Source of the DNA: Allorhizobium ampelinum S4
Lineage (GTDB): Bacteria > Pseudomonadota > Alphaproteobacteria > Rhizobiales > Rhizobiaceae
Direction: 5' to 3'
Assembly (NCBI RefSeq): GCF_000016285.1
Contig: NC_011989.1
Span: 3,387,001 to 3,451,000 of the forward strand
Length of the DNA: 64,000 bases
Both the position numbers and the translations under genes were made by a program. The notes below the pieces were generated by a model. The model searched no databases, was not told the DNA's origin, and saw only the letters and a list, made by a program, of their open reading frames with translations. Shown here one piece after another: positions 17,768-26,602 of this stretch (position 1 is its first letter; every line of letters begins with the position of its first letter).

Positions 17768-19669
17768 TCAGCTGGCGCGGCGGAACGAACCGCCACGGGC
17801 ACCCTTAGTGGGCTTGTCTTCGAAGAGGCCAGCCAATTGCTCGGTCATCGCACCTGCCAATTCATCCGCATCGACAATGGTGACGGCACGGCGATAGTAG
17901 CGGGTGACGTCATGGCCGATGCCGATCGCCAGTAATTCGACCGGAGACCGGGTCTCGATCTGCTCGATCACAGCGCGCAAATGCCGTTCCAGATAATTGC
18001 CGGGATTAACCGACAAGGTCGAATCGTCCACCGGCGCACCATCGGAAATCATCATCATGATCTTGCGCTGTTCGCGCCGCGCCAACAGCCTATTATGCGC
18101 CCAGATCAGCGCTTCGCCGTCGATATTTTCCTTGAGCAGGCCTTCGCGCATCATCAGGCCGAGATTGCGCCGTGCCCGCCGCCACGGCGCATCCGCCGAT
18201 TTATAGACGATATGGCGCAAGTCGTTGAGGCGGCCCGGCGTCGGCGGCTTGCCGCTGGCCAACCATTGCTCGCGGCTCTGGCCGCCCTTCCAGGCCTTGG
18301 TGGTAAAGCCAAGGATTTCCACCTTGACGCCGCAGCGCTCCAATGTGCGGGCCAGGATATCGGCGCAGGTGGCGGCAACCGTAATCGGACGCCCACGCAT
18401 CGAGCCGGAATTGTCGATAACCAGCGTCACCACCGTATCGCGGAACTGGGTGTCCTTTTCCCGCTTGAACGACAGCGGCTGCATCGGATCGATAATCAGC
18501 CGGGTCAACCGGGCCGGATCGAGATAGCCCTCTTCCAGATCGAAATCCCAGGACCGGTTCTGTTGCGCCATCAACCGGCGCTGCAAGCGGTTGGCCAACC
18601 GGCCGACCGCACCCTGGAGATGGGCAAGCTGCTTGTCGAGAAAGGCGCGCAACCGGTCAAGTTCGGCTTCATCGCACAGCTCTTCCGCCGAAGTCTCCTC
18701 ATCGAAGGCCTCGGTAAACATCTTGTAATCGACTTTTTCATTGAAATCGTCGAACGGGCTAGCCGGACGGCGCATTTCACCGGGAGTCTCGCTGTCTTCG
18801 TCGCCTTCCTCTGACATATCGTCGTCGGAAATTTCGGCACCGTCCATCTCGCCGTCGTCCATCTGCTCTTCGGCAGATTCGCTTTCATCGGCGGGCGCGC
18901 TTTCAGAGCCGGCTTCCTGCTCGGAATTTTCCTGCTCTTCCTCGCCGCTGCGCTGCTGGTCTTCTTCCGAGGTTTCTTCCTGCTCGGCCTGTTCCGGGTC
19001 CTCGCCGAAATCCTCGGCCATTTCCATCGAAGACAGCATATGCCGCACAACGCGAGCAAAGGCCTGCTGGTCCTCAATCACATTGGCCAGATTGGAAAAA
19101 TCACTGCTGGCCTTTTCCTCGATGAAGGAGCGCCACAGATCCAGCACTTTACCGGCACTTTCCGGTGGCTTCTGACCGGTCAGCGCCTCACGCACCATCA
19201 TCGCCACCGCTTCCGACAGCGGCGCATCCTCGCGCCGTTCGATGCCGGAAAAATTGGCCTTAGCATATTTTTCCGAGGTCATCGATTTCAGATTGGCGGC
19301 AACGCCGGTCATCCGCAAGGCACCGATCGATTCCACCCGGGCCTGTTCGACCGCATCGAATACCGAGCGGGCATCCTGCCCCTCCGGTGCCATCGAGGCA
19401 TGGACTTTCTGGTCATGGCAGGCGAGCCGCAGCGCCATGGAATCGCCAAGACCCCGCGTCACCGCCAGTTCATGGGCGGTGGGACGCTTGGAAATTTCCG
19501 GCAGGCGAATCCGCTCACCGGCAATGCCCGGACGATCATTGGCAAAAGCCACTTCGACATTGGCATCGCCGGCAATCGAGCGCACGCAGCCGGTAATCGC
19601 CCGGCGCAACGGTTCGGTATCGACCGCCGTGCCGGGTTTCGCCTGGGAATTATCGCCGCGACCTGCCAT
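17768..19669 (-). CDS. cobT: Cobaltochelatase subunit CobT
   Basis: This 633-residue subunit of the aerobic CobNST chelatase inserts Co2+ into hydrogenobyrinic acid a,c-diamide in cobalamin synthesis. The N-terminal helical domain is followed by a strongly acidic linker (about residues 215-300, [25 protein letters not shown]) and a C-terminal von Willebrand A domain. The MIDAS motif is [10 protein letters not shown]. Length equals the family norm. The start [13 protein letters not shown] has AAGGA just upstream. It is 17 bases after cobS, so the two are an operon; cobN is not in this window. Confidence 0.95.
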   Translation of the reverse strand: MAGRGDNSQAKPGTAVDTEPLRRAITGCVRSIAGDANVEVAFANDRPGIAGERIRLPEISKRPTAHELAVTRGLGDSMALRLACHDQKVHASMAPEGQDARSVFDAVEQARVESIGALRMTGVAANLKSMTSEKYAKANFSGIERREDAPLSEAVAMMVREALTGQKPPESAGKVLDLWRSFIEEKASSDFSNLANVIEDQQAFARVVRHMLSSMEMAEDFGEDPEQAEQEETSEEDQQRSGEEEQENSEQEAGSESAPADESESAEEQMDDGEMDGAEISDDDMSEEGDEDSETPGEMRRPASPFDDFNEKVDYKMFTEAFDEETSAEELCDEAELDRLRAFLDKQLAHLQGAVGRLANRLQRRLMAQQNRSWDFDLEEGYLDPARLTRLIIDPMQPLSFKREKDTQFRDTVVTLVIDNSGSMRGRPITVAATCADILARTLERCGVKVEILGFTTKAWKGGQSREQWLASGKPPTPGRLNDLRHIVYKSADAPWRRARRNLGLMMREGLLKENIDGEALIWAHNRLLARREQRKIMMMISDGAPVDDSTLSVNPGNYLERHLRAVIEQIETRSPVELLAIGIGHDVTRYYRRAVTIVDADELAGAMTEQLAGLFEDKPTKGARGGSFRRAS

Positions 19670-19686
19670 GTTCCTTAAGTCTCTTT

Positions 19687-20679
19687 TCAGGCGCCAAGAA
19701 CGATATTGGCAGCACTTTCCTTGAGTTCAATGCCAAACGCGCGCTGGTATTGCTCGGCCACCAGGGTCCGCTCCAGTTCGTCGCATTTGTTGAGGAAGGT
19801 GACGCGGAAGGCAAAGCCGATGTCACCGAAGATCTCGGCATTTTCCGCCCAGGTGATCACAGTACGCGGGCTCATCACGGTCGAAAGATCGCCATTGATG
19901 AAGGCAGACCGGGTGAGATCGGCCAGACGCACCATCTTGGCCACATTATCGGGACCGTTCGGGGTGGCGGCAAAGCCCTTGACCTTGGCCAGAACGATAT
20001 CGACTTCCTTTTGATGCGGCAGGTAGTTCAAGGTGGTGACGATCGACCAGCGGTCCATCTGTGCCTGGTTGATCTGCTGGGTGCCATGGTAAAGGCCGGT
20101 CGTGTCGCCAAGCCCAACCGTATTGGCCGTCGCAAACAGCCGGAAAGCGGGGTGTGGACGAATGACGCGGCTCTGGTCGAGCAGGGTCAGGCGGCCAGAG
20201 GATTCCAGCACCCGCTGGATAACGAACATCACGTCCGGGCGTCCGGCATCGTATTCGTCGAACACCAGCGCCACATTGTGCTGATAGGCCCAGGGCAGAA
20301 TGCCATCCTTGAATTCGGTGATCTGCTTGCCGTCCTTCAGGACGATGGCGTCCTTGCCGACCAGGTCGATACGGCTGACATGGCTATCGAGGTTGACGCG
20401 CACGCAGGGCCAATTCAGCCGGGCAGCGACCTGCTCGATATGGGTGGATTTGCCCGTGCCGTGAAAACCGGACACCATGACGCGGCGGTTGTGAGCAAAA
20501 CCGGCAAGGATGGCCAGCGTGGTTTCCCGATCGAACAAATAGTCGGGATCGAGATCCGGCACATAAGAATCGCCCTTCGAATAGGCAGGCACGCGAATGT
20601 CGCTGTCGATGCCGAACACCTCCCGGACGGAAACTGTCGTGTCGGGCAGGTTGGCGATATCAAGGTCAATTTTGCTCAT
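19687..20679 (-). CDS. cobS: Cobaltochelatase subunit CobS
   Basis: This 330-residue AAA+ ATPase forms the CobST chaperone-like complex that drives cobalt insertion by CobN. Walker A is [10 protein letters not shown] (about residues 70-79), Walker B is [10 protein letters not shown], and sensor 1 is [12 protein letters not shown]. The start at 20679 ([15 protein letters not shown]) has the normal N-terminus; 13 extra upstream codons are open but unlikely to be coding. A three-copy degenerate tandem repeat lies in its leader. Confidence 0.95.
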   Translation of the reverse strand: MSKIDLDIANLPDTTVSVREVFGIDSDIRVPAYSKGDSYVPDLDPDYLFDRETTLAILAGFAHNRRVMVSGFHGTGKSTHIEQVAARLNWPCVRVNLDSHVSRIDLVGKDAIVLKDGKQITEFKDGILPWAYQHNVALVFDEYDAGRPDVMFVIQRVLESSGRLTLLDQSRVIRPHPAFRLFATANTVGLGDTTGLYHGTQQINQAQMDRWSIVTTLNYLPHQKEVDIVLAKVKGFAATPNGPDNVAKMVRLADLTRSAFINGDLSTVMSPRTVITWAENAEIFGDIGFAFRVTFLNKCDELERTLVAEQYQRAFGIELKESAANIVLGA

Positions 20680-20709
20680 CGTCTCTCCAAGCCGGGCGGC
20701 ATCTCCCAG

Positions 20710-20755
20710 CGCATACAATCAAGGTCGCATACAATCAGGTCGCATACGCAATCGG
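20710..20755. repeat. Three degenerate 15-16 bp tandem repeats before cobS
   Basis: Three consecutive units occur: CGCATACAATCAAGGT (20710-20725), CGCATACAATCAGGT (20726-20740) and CGCATACGCAATCGG (20741-20755). They lie between the DnaJ-like gene stop and the cobS start, in the probable cobS 5' region. They could be protein-binding iterons or a slippage product. Confidence 0.7.
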
Positions 20756-20768
20756 ATATAGTCTTCGA

Positions 20769-21395
20769 TTAACAGAAACCTGCCTGCTTTAACAATTGAT
20801 AGGCCTGAATAACAGCCCGAAAACGCTCTTCAGAACCTCTGTCTCCGCCATTTGCATCTGGATGATGTTTTTTGACAAGCTCTTTATAGCGCCTCTTGAT
20901 ATCTTGGGCGGTGGCAGCGCCCGTCAAGCCCAGGGCATCGAAGGCTTTTGCTTCCAGCGTCTTCAACTTTCGCGCCTGCGGCTCGAACCGCGACGCATTG
21001 CCGCGCCCTTGCGAGACAAAGCCGAAAGGGTCCCTCATCCGCGCCTGCGCCGTGGCCGAGCCGGAGCGCTGGGTGGAGTGAATGGGTGATCCCTTGGCCG
21101 CCTTGTTGACACCAACCGTCCAGGTCGGGCGATGGCCGGTGATCGCCTCCTTCTGGTAGCGGGCAATTTCGCTGTCGGACAGACCGGAGAAGTAATTGTA
21201 TCCCTTGTTGTATTCCTTCACATGCTCGAAGCAGAACAGGAAAAACTTGCCTTCGGCATTGCGACCCACCGGTGCCCGGTGCACGCCCGGTCGCTCGCAG
21301 CCGTCCCACTGGCACGTGGTGACAGGCGGCTCCGGTTCCGCATCCTTCTTGCGGCGCGTTCTGATCTTGTCGAAATATTTTGAGTCGAGTTTCAT
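20769..21395 (-). CDS. J-domain (DnaJ-like) protein
   Basis: In this 208-residue protein the J domain is at the C-terminus (about residues 145-208): DALGLTGAATAQDIKRRYKELVKKHHPDANGG with the essential HPD motif, then FRAVIQAYQLLKQ. The N-terminal half carries a Cys/His cluster (CQWDGCERPGVHRAP ... FFLFCFEHVKEYNKG) that could bind zinc, and WTVG near residue 95. There is no G/F or CxxCxGxG region, so this is a type III J-protein that would direct an Hsp70 to a specific client. It precedes cobS on the same strand, an arrangement common in rhizobia. Confidence 0.88.
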   Translation of the reverse strand: MKLDSKYFDKIRTRRKKDAEPEPPVTTCQWDGCERPGVHRAPVGRNAEGKFFLFCFEHVKEYNKGYNYFSGLSDSEIARYQKEAITGHRPTWTVGVNKAAKGSPIHSTQRSGSATAQARMRDPFGFVSQGRGNASRFEPQARKLKTLEAKAFDALGLTGAATAQDIKRRYKELVKKHHPDANGGDRGSEERFRAVIQAYQLLKQAGFC

Positions 21396-21529
21396 TGGCA
21401 AATTATGAGGCTTTCCCCATCTCACAACAAGAATTGACAAATCATATTGTTCTTGGCCATTTGGAGGCTTTTCTCTAAACGCCCGAATTGGTCAGCAGAA
21501 TTGGACGCCACCGCATGCAGAGCCACCAG

Positions 21530-21811
21530 ATGTCACTTCGCCAGACGATAGAGCAGAAATTGACACAGGCCTTCCAGCCCGAGCGCCTGCTGGTGATCGA
21601 TGAAAGCCACCACCATGCAGGACATCAACCTGATATGACCGGCACTGGAGAAACCCATATGCGGGTGCGCATCATCTCAGGCAGTTTTACCGGCCTCAGC
21701 CGCCTGGCCCGGCACCGGGCTGTCACCGACCTGTTAAAGCCAGAACTGGATGCCGGCCTGCATGCGCTCGCCATCGAACCATCAGCGCCCGGCGAGGCCA
21801 CACGCTGGTGA
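21530..21811 (+). CDS. bolA: BolA-family protein
   Basis: This small protein of about 93 residues shows the BolA pattern: SLRQTIEQKLTQAFQPERLLVIDESHHHAGH, with the conserved His and Asp/Glu, and RHRAVTDLLKPEL...LHALAIEP with the signature C-terminal helix. BolA proteins bind monothiol glutaredoxins and [2Fe-2S] clusters and affect iron homeostasis and morphology. The ATG at 21530 matches the usual N-terminus; an ATG at 21515 is in frame. It is divergent from the J-domain gene, and its stop is 2 bases from the convergent aroB stop. Confidence 0.9.
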   Translation: MSLRQTIEQKLTQAFQPERLLVIDESHHHAGHQPDMTGTGETHMRVRIISGSFTGLSRLARHRAVTDLLKPELDAGLHALAIEPSAPGEATRW

Positions 21812-21813
21812 GA

Positions 21814-22959
21814 TCAGCCGGGCAGATTGTCTTGTAGAAAACTCAGCACTTCCGAGGACGGCACATCGTCGGCGACGAAAGACTGTCCGATACCGCGGGT
21901 GAGAATGAAGGTCAATTGACCGCCCTTGACCTTCTTGTCCTGGGCAATGGCCTTCATCAACTCTTCTGCGGGCGGCATATCGCCGGGAATCTCAGCGATC
22001 CGGGTGGGCAGCCCAACCTCTTTCAAATGGTGCTCGACCCGCTTTGCATCATCAGGGCTGGCCAGATTGAGCCGGGCCGAAAAATCATGGGCCAGCACCA
22101 TACCGATGGCAACACCTTCCCCATGCACAAGGCGGCGGCTATCATAGCCCGTGGCCGCTTCCAGCGCGTGGCCGAAGGTGTGACCGAGATTGAGCAGGGC
22201 TCGGCGGCCATGTTCACGCTCATCAGCCACGACCACATCGGCCTTGGCCTGGCAGGACAGCGCAATTGCCTGCGTGCGGGCCGCTCCACCGGCAAACACC
22301 TCGCGCCAATTGCGCTCCAGCCAATCAAAAAACTCCGGCTTGTCGATCAGGCCATATTTCGCCACTTCGGCATAGCCGGCGCGAAACTCTCTTTCGCTCA
22401 ACGTATTCAGCACTGCGGTGTCGGCCAGAACCAGATCCGGCTGGTTGAAAATGCCAACCAGATTCTTGCCCTGCCTTGCATTGATACCGGTCTTGCCACC
22501 GACGGAACTATCGACCTGCGACAGAAGCGAGGTCGGGATCTGCACGAACCGCACCCCGCGCCGAACGATACCCGCCGCAAAGCCGGTGAGATCGCCGATA
22601 ACGCCGCCGCCAAGCGCGATCACCACATCATTGCGCTCGATGCGGGCTTCCAGCAGCACGTCGCAAACCTTGGTCAGGTGCTCAAAGCTCTTGGTCTTTT
22701 CACCGGCGGGCAGGGTCAGCGACACGGCTTCAAAGCCGTCCGCCTCCAGGCTGTCCATCAGCGCGCCGTGGTAAAGCGCCCCGACATTCTCATCGGTGAT
22801 GATGGCTGCCTTGCGGCCCTTGATACGGGTGGAAATCTCGCCGCCCGCCCGTCCGATCAGGCCGTCGCCGATCAGGATATCATAGGCGCGCTCACCAAGC
22901 GGCACATGGACGAGGCGCTCTGAGGATTCGGGGCGTTCGGATGCCTGATCTGTGCTCAT
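21814..22959 (-). CDS. aroB: 3-dehydroquinate synthase
   Basis: This 381-residue NAD- and metal-dependent enzyme converts DAHP to 3-dehydroquinate in the shikimate pathway. Family blocks include ITDENVGALYHGAL, GGGVIGDLTGFAAGIVRRG, PTSLLSQVDSSVGGKTGIN and the metal ligands in LNLGHTFGHALE and HGEGVAIGM. An N-terminal ~12-residue polar extension (MSTDQASERPES) precedes the fold. Its start overlaps the aroK stop by 4 bases (ATGA), so aroK-aroB is an operon with consecutive-pathway enzymes. Confidence 0.96.
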   Translation of the reverse strand: MSTDQASERPESSERLVHVPLGERAYDILIGDGLIGRAGGEISTRIKGRKAAIITDENVGALYHGALMDSLEADGFEAVSLTLPAGEKTKSFEHLTKVCDVLLEARIERNDVVIALGGGVIGDLTGFAAGIVRRGVRFVQIPTSLLSQVDSSVGGKTGINARQGKNLVGIFNQPDLVLADTAVLNTLSEREFRAGYAEVAKYGLIDKPEFFDWLERNWREVFAGGAARTQAIALSCQAKADVVVADEREHGRRALLNLGHTFGHALEAATGYDSRRLVHGEGVAIGMVLAHDFSARLNLASPDDAKRVEHHLKEVGLPTRIAEIPGDMPPAEELMKAIAQDKKVKGGQLTFILTRGIGQSFVADDVPSSEVLSFLQDNLPG

Positions 22960-23549
22960 CGCTTGCTCCTGCCTTTGCTGACATAGGCGATCACCGCGTC
23001 CATGATCTCAGCGGAGATGGCTTCCTTGCGCCCATCGCGCGACAATACGGTAATATCGGCACGCTGGTAGATCGGGTAGCGCTCCAGCATCAGCTTTTCC
23101 AGCGTCTGTTTCGGGTGTTCGGTTTTCAACAGCGGGCGATGATCGCGCTTGTTGACCCGCTCCCACAGCACATCCAGATCGGCTTTCAGCCAGATGGAAA
23201 TACCACCACGCTCGATCTGCCTGCGGGTCCGGTCATTGATGAAGGCGCCGCCGCCGGTCGAGACCACTTTCGGCCCGGACCTGAGCAGCCTCCGGATCAC
23301 CCGGGTTTCCAGCGCCCGGAATTCCGTCTCGCCATAGGCTGCGAACAATTCGCTGATCGTCATGCGCGAGACCCGCTCGATCTCGGTATCGGTATCGATG
23401 AACGGCAGATTCAATTGCTGGGCCACGAGACGCCCGATCGCGGATTTTCCAGCCCCCATCAGGCCGACGAAAATCAGGTTTCGACGCCCGAGCACCGAGC
23501 GGGCACGCTCAGCAAGAGGTAGAACAGCATGGGGCATCGAGTGGGTCAT
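22956..23549 (-). CDS. aroK: Shikimate kinase
   Basis: This 197-residue P-loop kinase phosphorylates shikimate at the 3-hydroxyl. The P-loop is GLMGAGKSAIGR (about residues 29-40); shikimate contacts are seen in FIDTDTEIER, FRALE and STGGGAF, and the lid carries KRDHRPLL. The N-terminus (MTHSMPHAVLPLAERARSVLGRR) is about 20 residues longer than in E. coli AroK, typical of rhizobia. It is the first gene of the aroK-aroB pair. Confidence 0.95.
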   Translation of the reverse strand: MTHSMPHAVLPLAERARSVLGRRNLIFVGLMGAGKSAIGRLVAQQLNLPFIDTDTEIERVSRMTISELFAAYGETEFRALETRVIRRLLRSGPKVVSTGGGAFINDRTRRQIERGGISIWLKADLDVLWERVNKRDHRPLLKTEHPKQTLEKLMLERYPIYQRADITVLSRDGRKEAISAEIMDAVIAYVSKGRSKR

Positions 23550-23895
23550 CAGCCTTTTCGCAACAGGTTTACCACCCTATTGACAAATGCCGGGGCCACG
23601 TCAAGCACTTGCCGCATATGCCAGCAAGAAACAATCATCTGCATGGCCCGTGGCCTCCCTTAACTGCCAGGGGTTTAGGGTGTTATCAGGCAAAACCTGG
23701 CACGTTCCATCTTGAAACAGGAACGGCTCCAGCCGATATTGCTGATGTGTGTTGCACTGAGGGAAAAGCAAAACTGTTCTTTCCCGAAGAGATAAACGAC
23801 ACCCAGAGAACCCAAAGTGTTACAGCAAACTCGACTGCTTCTTCTGGGAAGCACGGCACTGTACACCATGCCTTTTAAGGCAGGAGGCCGTCATC
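23550..23895. other. Intergenic region between aroK and the small membrane-protein gene
   Basis: This 346-base divergent region must hold the aroK promoter (minus strand) and the promoter for the small protein-xerD pair (plus strand). It contains a T/A-richer segment near 23760-23830. I see no gene, repeat or recognisable operator in it. Confidence 0.5.
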
Positions 23896-24048
23896 ATGCC
23901 CACCTTGTTCCGCTTCCTGTTCGTCATTGCCACTGTGGCGGCCATGATCTATGCGGCGATGTGGGCTCTGGTCATCTTCGTGGAACCAGGCCAGCGGGAG
24001 ATCACCGCAACCATTCCCGCCGCGCAAATCAAGCCGCAGCAGCCATGA
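23896..24048 (+). CDS. Small single-span membrane protein upstream of xerD
   Basis: This is a 50-residue ORF starting MPTLFRFLFVIATVAAMIYA, with one membrane span (about 4-28, through MWALVIFV) and a short polar tail (EPGQREITATIPAAQI). The ribosome-binding site AGGAGG lies ideally upstream of the ATG at 23896. Similar short proteins (often mislabelled histidine kinase) precede xerD in other rhizobia, as I recall, which supports a real gene. It ends 42 bases before xerD, implying co-transcription. Function is unknown; it may be a bitopic membrane peptide. Confidence 0.8.
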   Translation: MPTLFRFLFVIATVAAMIYAAMWALVIFVEPGQREITATIPAAQIKPQQP

Positions 24049-24090
24049 CCGTGATGGCACAGACACCAAACAATAGAAACGACAGCACCC

Positions 24091-25089
24091 ATGGTTGATC
24101 TCGGCCACGCCCGTATCGAAGCTTTCCTTGAGATGATGAGCGCCGAGCGCGGTGCGGCGGGCAATACGCTCTCTTCCTATGAACGGGATCTGGAAGATTT
24201 GCATGGCTTTCTGGCCACGCGCAAAGTCAGCGTCATGGCCGCCACCAGCGACGACCTCTCCGCCTATCTGGCCGATCTTGGCCATCGCGGTTTCGAAGCC
24301 TCCTCCCAGGCCCGCCGGCTGTCGGCGCTTCGGCAATTCTACAAGTTTCTCTATGCCGAGGGACTGCGCGGCGACGATCCGACCTCGATCCTCGATACCC
24401 CGAAAAAGGGCCGGCCTCTGCCCAAGACCCTGTCGATTGCCGATGTCGACAAGCTCCTGTCCCTGGCCCAGGCCGAGGCGGCGTTGGACGGCCCAGACCG
24501 CCTGCAAAGGCTGCGGCGCCTGGCGCTGCTGGAGCTTCTTTATGCGACGGGCATGCGTGTCAGCGAACTGGTCTCGCTTCCGGCCAATGTGCTTGCGCAG
24601 GAGGGCCGGTTCCTGGTGATCCGCGGCAAGGGCAACAAGGAACGGCTGGTACCGCTGTCGCGCTCTGCCATCGCCGCCATGCAGGTTTACGCGCAGGCCA
24701 AGGAAATCGAACAGGCAGAAAAACCACCTTCGAAAAAAACAGCGTCGAAACAAACAGAGTCGAAACTGGGAAAATCATCGGGCATTGGCTTCCTGTTTCC
24801 AGCCGCCAGCCGTGAAGGCTATCTGCCCAGGCAGGTTTTCGCGCGGGAATTGAAAGATTTGGCCATTCGCGCCGGCCTCAGCGGCGATGCGGTGTCGCCG
24901 CATGTGCTCAGGCATGCTTTTGCCAGCCATTTGCTCGAAAACGGCGCGGATCTGCGTGTTGTGCAGGAATTACTGGGACATAGCGACATTTCGACGACGC
25001 AAATCTACACGCATGTGCTCGAAGAAAGGCTCCAGATTCTGGTTGAGACACATCACCCTCTTGCAAAACATAGGAAAAACCACGATTAG
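24091..25089 (+). CDS. xerD: Tyrosine recombinase XerD
   Basis: This 332-residue site-specific recombinase works with XerC at dif to resolve chromosome dimers. An N-terminal SAM-like DNA-binding domain (about 1-95) is followed by the catalytic domain. Conserved residues are the Arg in TGMRVSEL, Lys in [10 protein letters not shown], HxxR in [10 protein letters not shown], His in [15 protein letters not shown] and the tyrosine in the same block. A Lys/Ser/Glu-rich insertion (about residues 208-232, containing [15 protein letters not shown]) lies between the catalytic beta-strand Lys and the HxxR helix. It accounts for the extra ~30 residues compared with E. coli XerD. Confidence 0.93.
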   Translation: MVDLGHARIEAFLEMMSAERGAAGNTLSSYERDLEDLHGFLATRKVSVMAATSDDLSAYLADLGHRGFEASSQARRLSALRQFYKFLYAEGLRGDDPTSILDTPKKGRPLPKTLSIADVDKLLSLAQAEAALDGPDRLQRLRRLALLELLYATGMRVSELVSLPANVLAQEGRFLVIRGKGNKERLVPLSRSAIAAMQVYAQAKEIEQAEKPPSKKTASKQTESKLGKSSGIGFLFPAASREGYLPRQVFARELKDLAIRAGLSGDAVSPHVLRHAFASHLLENGADLRVVQELLGHSDISTTQIYTHVLEERLQILVETHHPLAKHRKNHD

Positions 25090-25296
25090 AAGCCCGGCTA
25101 GGCGATGTGCTAAGCCCCTTTGGTTGGCACGCAAATTGTCTGCAAGACAGACATGCGGCCAAGCATTGCGAAGACATTTACGGTTTCACACCATCAAGGA
25201 TGGGTGGTGAGATCAGGCATATAGTCAGAGATTACGATGGCCGCCGCTCAGCCAACATCGTAAAGCAGGATAGAGTAACGGATCGGAACGGACCTG

Positions 25297-26250
25297 ATGA
25301 TCAACTATCTCGATTTCGAAAAGCCTATTTCCGACCTCGAAGGCAAGATTCACGAGTTGAAGAAGCTAAAGAGCGAGGATGAAAGCATCGACACCTCGGA
25401 AGAGATCGGTCGTCTGGAAGTCCGCGTGCGCGAAGCCATGGAAGAGATTTATTCCAAGCTGAATGCCTGGCAAAAAACCCAGGTCGCCCGCCATCCGCAA
25501 CGTCCGCATTTCGTCGATTACGCATCGCGCCTGTTTACCGATTTCACGCCGCTGGCTGGCGACCGCAAATTTGCCGAGGATGCAGCCATCCAGGCTGGCC
25601 TGGCCCGTTTCCGGGGTATACCGGTGGCCATTATCGGCCAGGAAAAAGGCAGCGACACCAAATCGCGCCTGAAGCACAATTTCGGCAGCCCCCGGCCTGA
25701 AGGATATCGCAAGGCGATCCGCGTCATGGAAATGGCCGACCGTTTTGGCCTGCCGGTGATTTCGCTGGTCGATACCGCTGGCGCCTATCCTGGTGTCGGT
25801 GCGGAAGAGCGCGGCCAGGCCGAAGCCATCGCCCGCTCGACGGAAATGTGCCTTAACCTGAAAGCCCCGTTGATATCCGTCGTCATCGGCGAAGGCGGCT
25901 CCGGCGGCGCCATTGCCATTGCCACCGGCAACCGCGTCTATATGCTGCAACACGCCATCTATTCGGTGATTTCGCCTGAGGGTGCGGCCTCGATTCTATG
26001 GCGTGACAGCACGCGCGCCAAGGAAGCCGCCACCAATATGAAGATCACTGCGGAAGACCTGAAAGGTTTCGGCATTATCGACGATATCATTCCCGAACCG
26101 GTTGGCGGCGCCCATCGCAATCCCGAAACGGTTATCGACCGTACCGGGGAAACCATTGCAGCGGCACTGAAGGATATGTCTGGCCAAAGCGGGGCGGAAC
26201 TGCGCACGGCGCGGCGCCAGAAATTCCTCGATATCGGCCGTAATCTGTAA
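25297..26250 (+). CDS. accA: Acetyl-CoA carboxylase carboxyltransferase subunit alpha
   Basis: This 317-residue protein is the alpha half of the carboxyltransferase of acetyl-CoA carboxylase, the first committed step of fatty acid synthesis. It matches AccA along its length: MINYLDFEKPISDLEGKIHEL, the DYASRLFTDFTPLAGDR segment, GQEKGSDTKSRLKHNFGSPRPEGYRKA-type motif, and GEGGSGGAIAIATGNRVYML carrying the oxyanion glycines. Length is normal and the ATG at 25297 is the family start. It is 207 bases downstream of xerD, so it probably has its own promoter. Confidence 0.97.
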   Translation: MINYLDFEKPISDLEGKIHELKKLKSEDESIDTSEEIGRLEVRVREAMEEIYSKLNAWQKTQVARHPQRPHFVDYASRLFTDFTPLAGDRKFAEDAAIQAGLARFRGIPVAIIGQEKGSDTKSRLKHNFGSPRPEGYRKAIRVMEMADRFGLPVISLVDTAGAYPGVGAEERGQAEAIARSTEMCLNLKAPLISVVIGEGGSGGAIAIATGNRVYMLQHAIYSVISPEGAASILWRDSTRAKEAATNMKITAEDLKGFGIIDDIIPEPVGGAHRNPETVIDRTGETIAAALKDMSGQSGAELRTARRQKFLDIGRNL

Positions 26251-26327
26251 AACGCCCAGAGTACAACTCCTTTTGCATCGCCTTGCGATGCAGCCGGTGA
26301 TTTGCCCCATAAATGTTTCAATCGGGC

Positions 26328-26366
26328 CTTATACCGACAGTCATAACCAAAGACTGTCGGTATAAG
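26328..26366. repeat. Perfect 15-bp-arm inverted repeat after accA
   Basis: CTTATACCGACAGTC (26328-26342) and GACTGTCGGTATAAG (26352-26366) are exact complements around a 9-base loop ATAACCAAA, 77 bases after the accA stop. No T-tract follows, so it could be a processing or termination hairpin or a dispersed intergenic repeat. Only this copy is seen here. Confidence 0.9.
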
Positions 26367-26530
26367 TGTTGTGAACGACAAAAGCCTTGGCAATTAAGGC
26401 AAAGCTTGGAATGGGCAATCAGTGCACGTTCACACTTTAGAAACCATATTCGGGCAAGGATCGAGACTGGATCGACAGGCTCCGACTTGATATGGTCCCG
26501 CCTGGATGATCAATGCTTCGTCGTCCCATG

Positions 26531-26567
26531 ATAAGGACATACTCACGCATCCTTGTCCTGAAAGAAT
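26531..26567. repeat. Dispersed palindromic repeat, copy C
   Basis: ATAAGGACATACTCACGCATCCTTGTCCTGAAAGAAT-like sequence: arms AAGGACA/TGTCCT enclose the ACTCACGCATCC core shared with copies A and D. It lies immediately upstream of the L,D-transpeptidase gene. Confidence 0.6.
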
Positions 26568-26602
26568 GCCTTCGCCCCAATGAGACCCAGTTGAGCTCGA
26601 CA

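Larger units (their letters stand above)
26251..26602. other. Intergenic region after accA with two palindromic elements
   Basis: This 352-base gap has no credible gene. It holds the perfect inverted repeat at 26328-26366 and repeat copy C at 26531-26567, the latter ending about 35 bases before the L,D-transpeptidase start. It should also contain the L,D-transpeptidase promoter. Confidence 0.55.
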
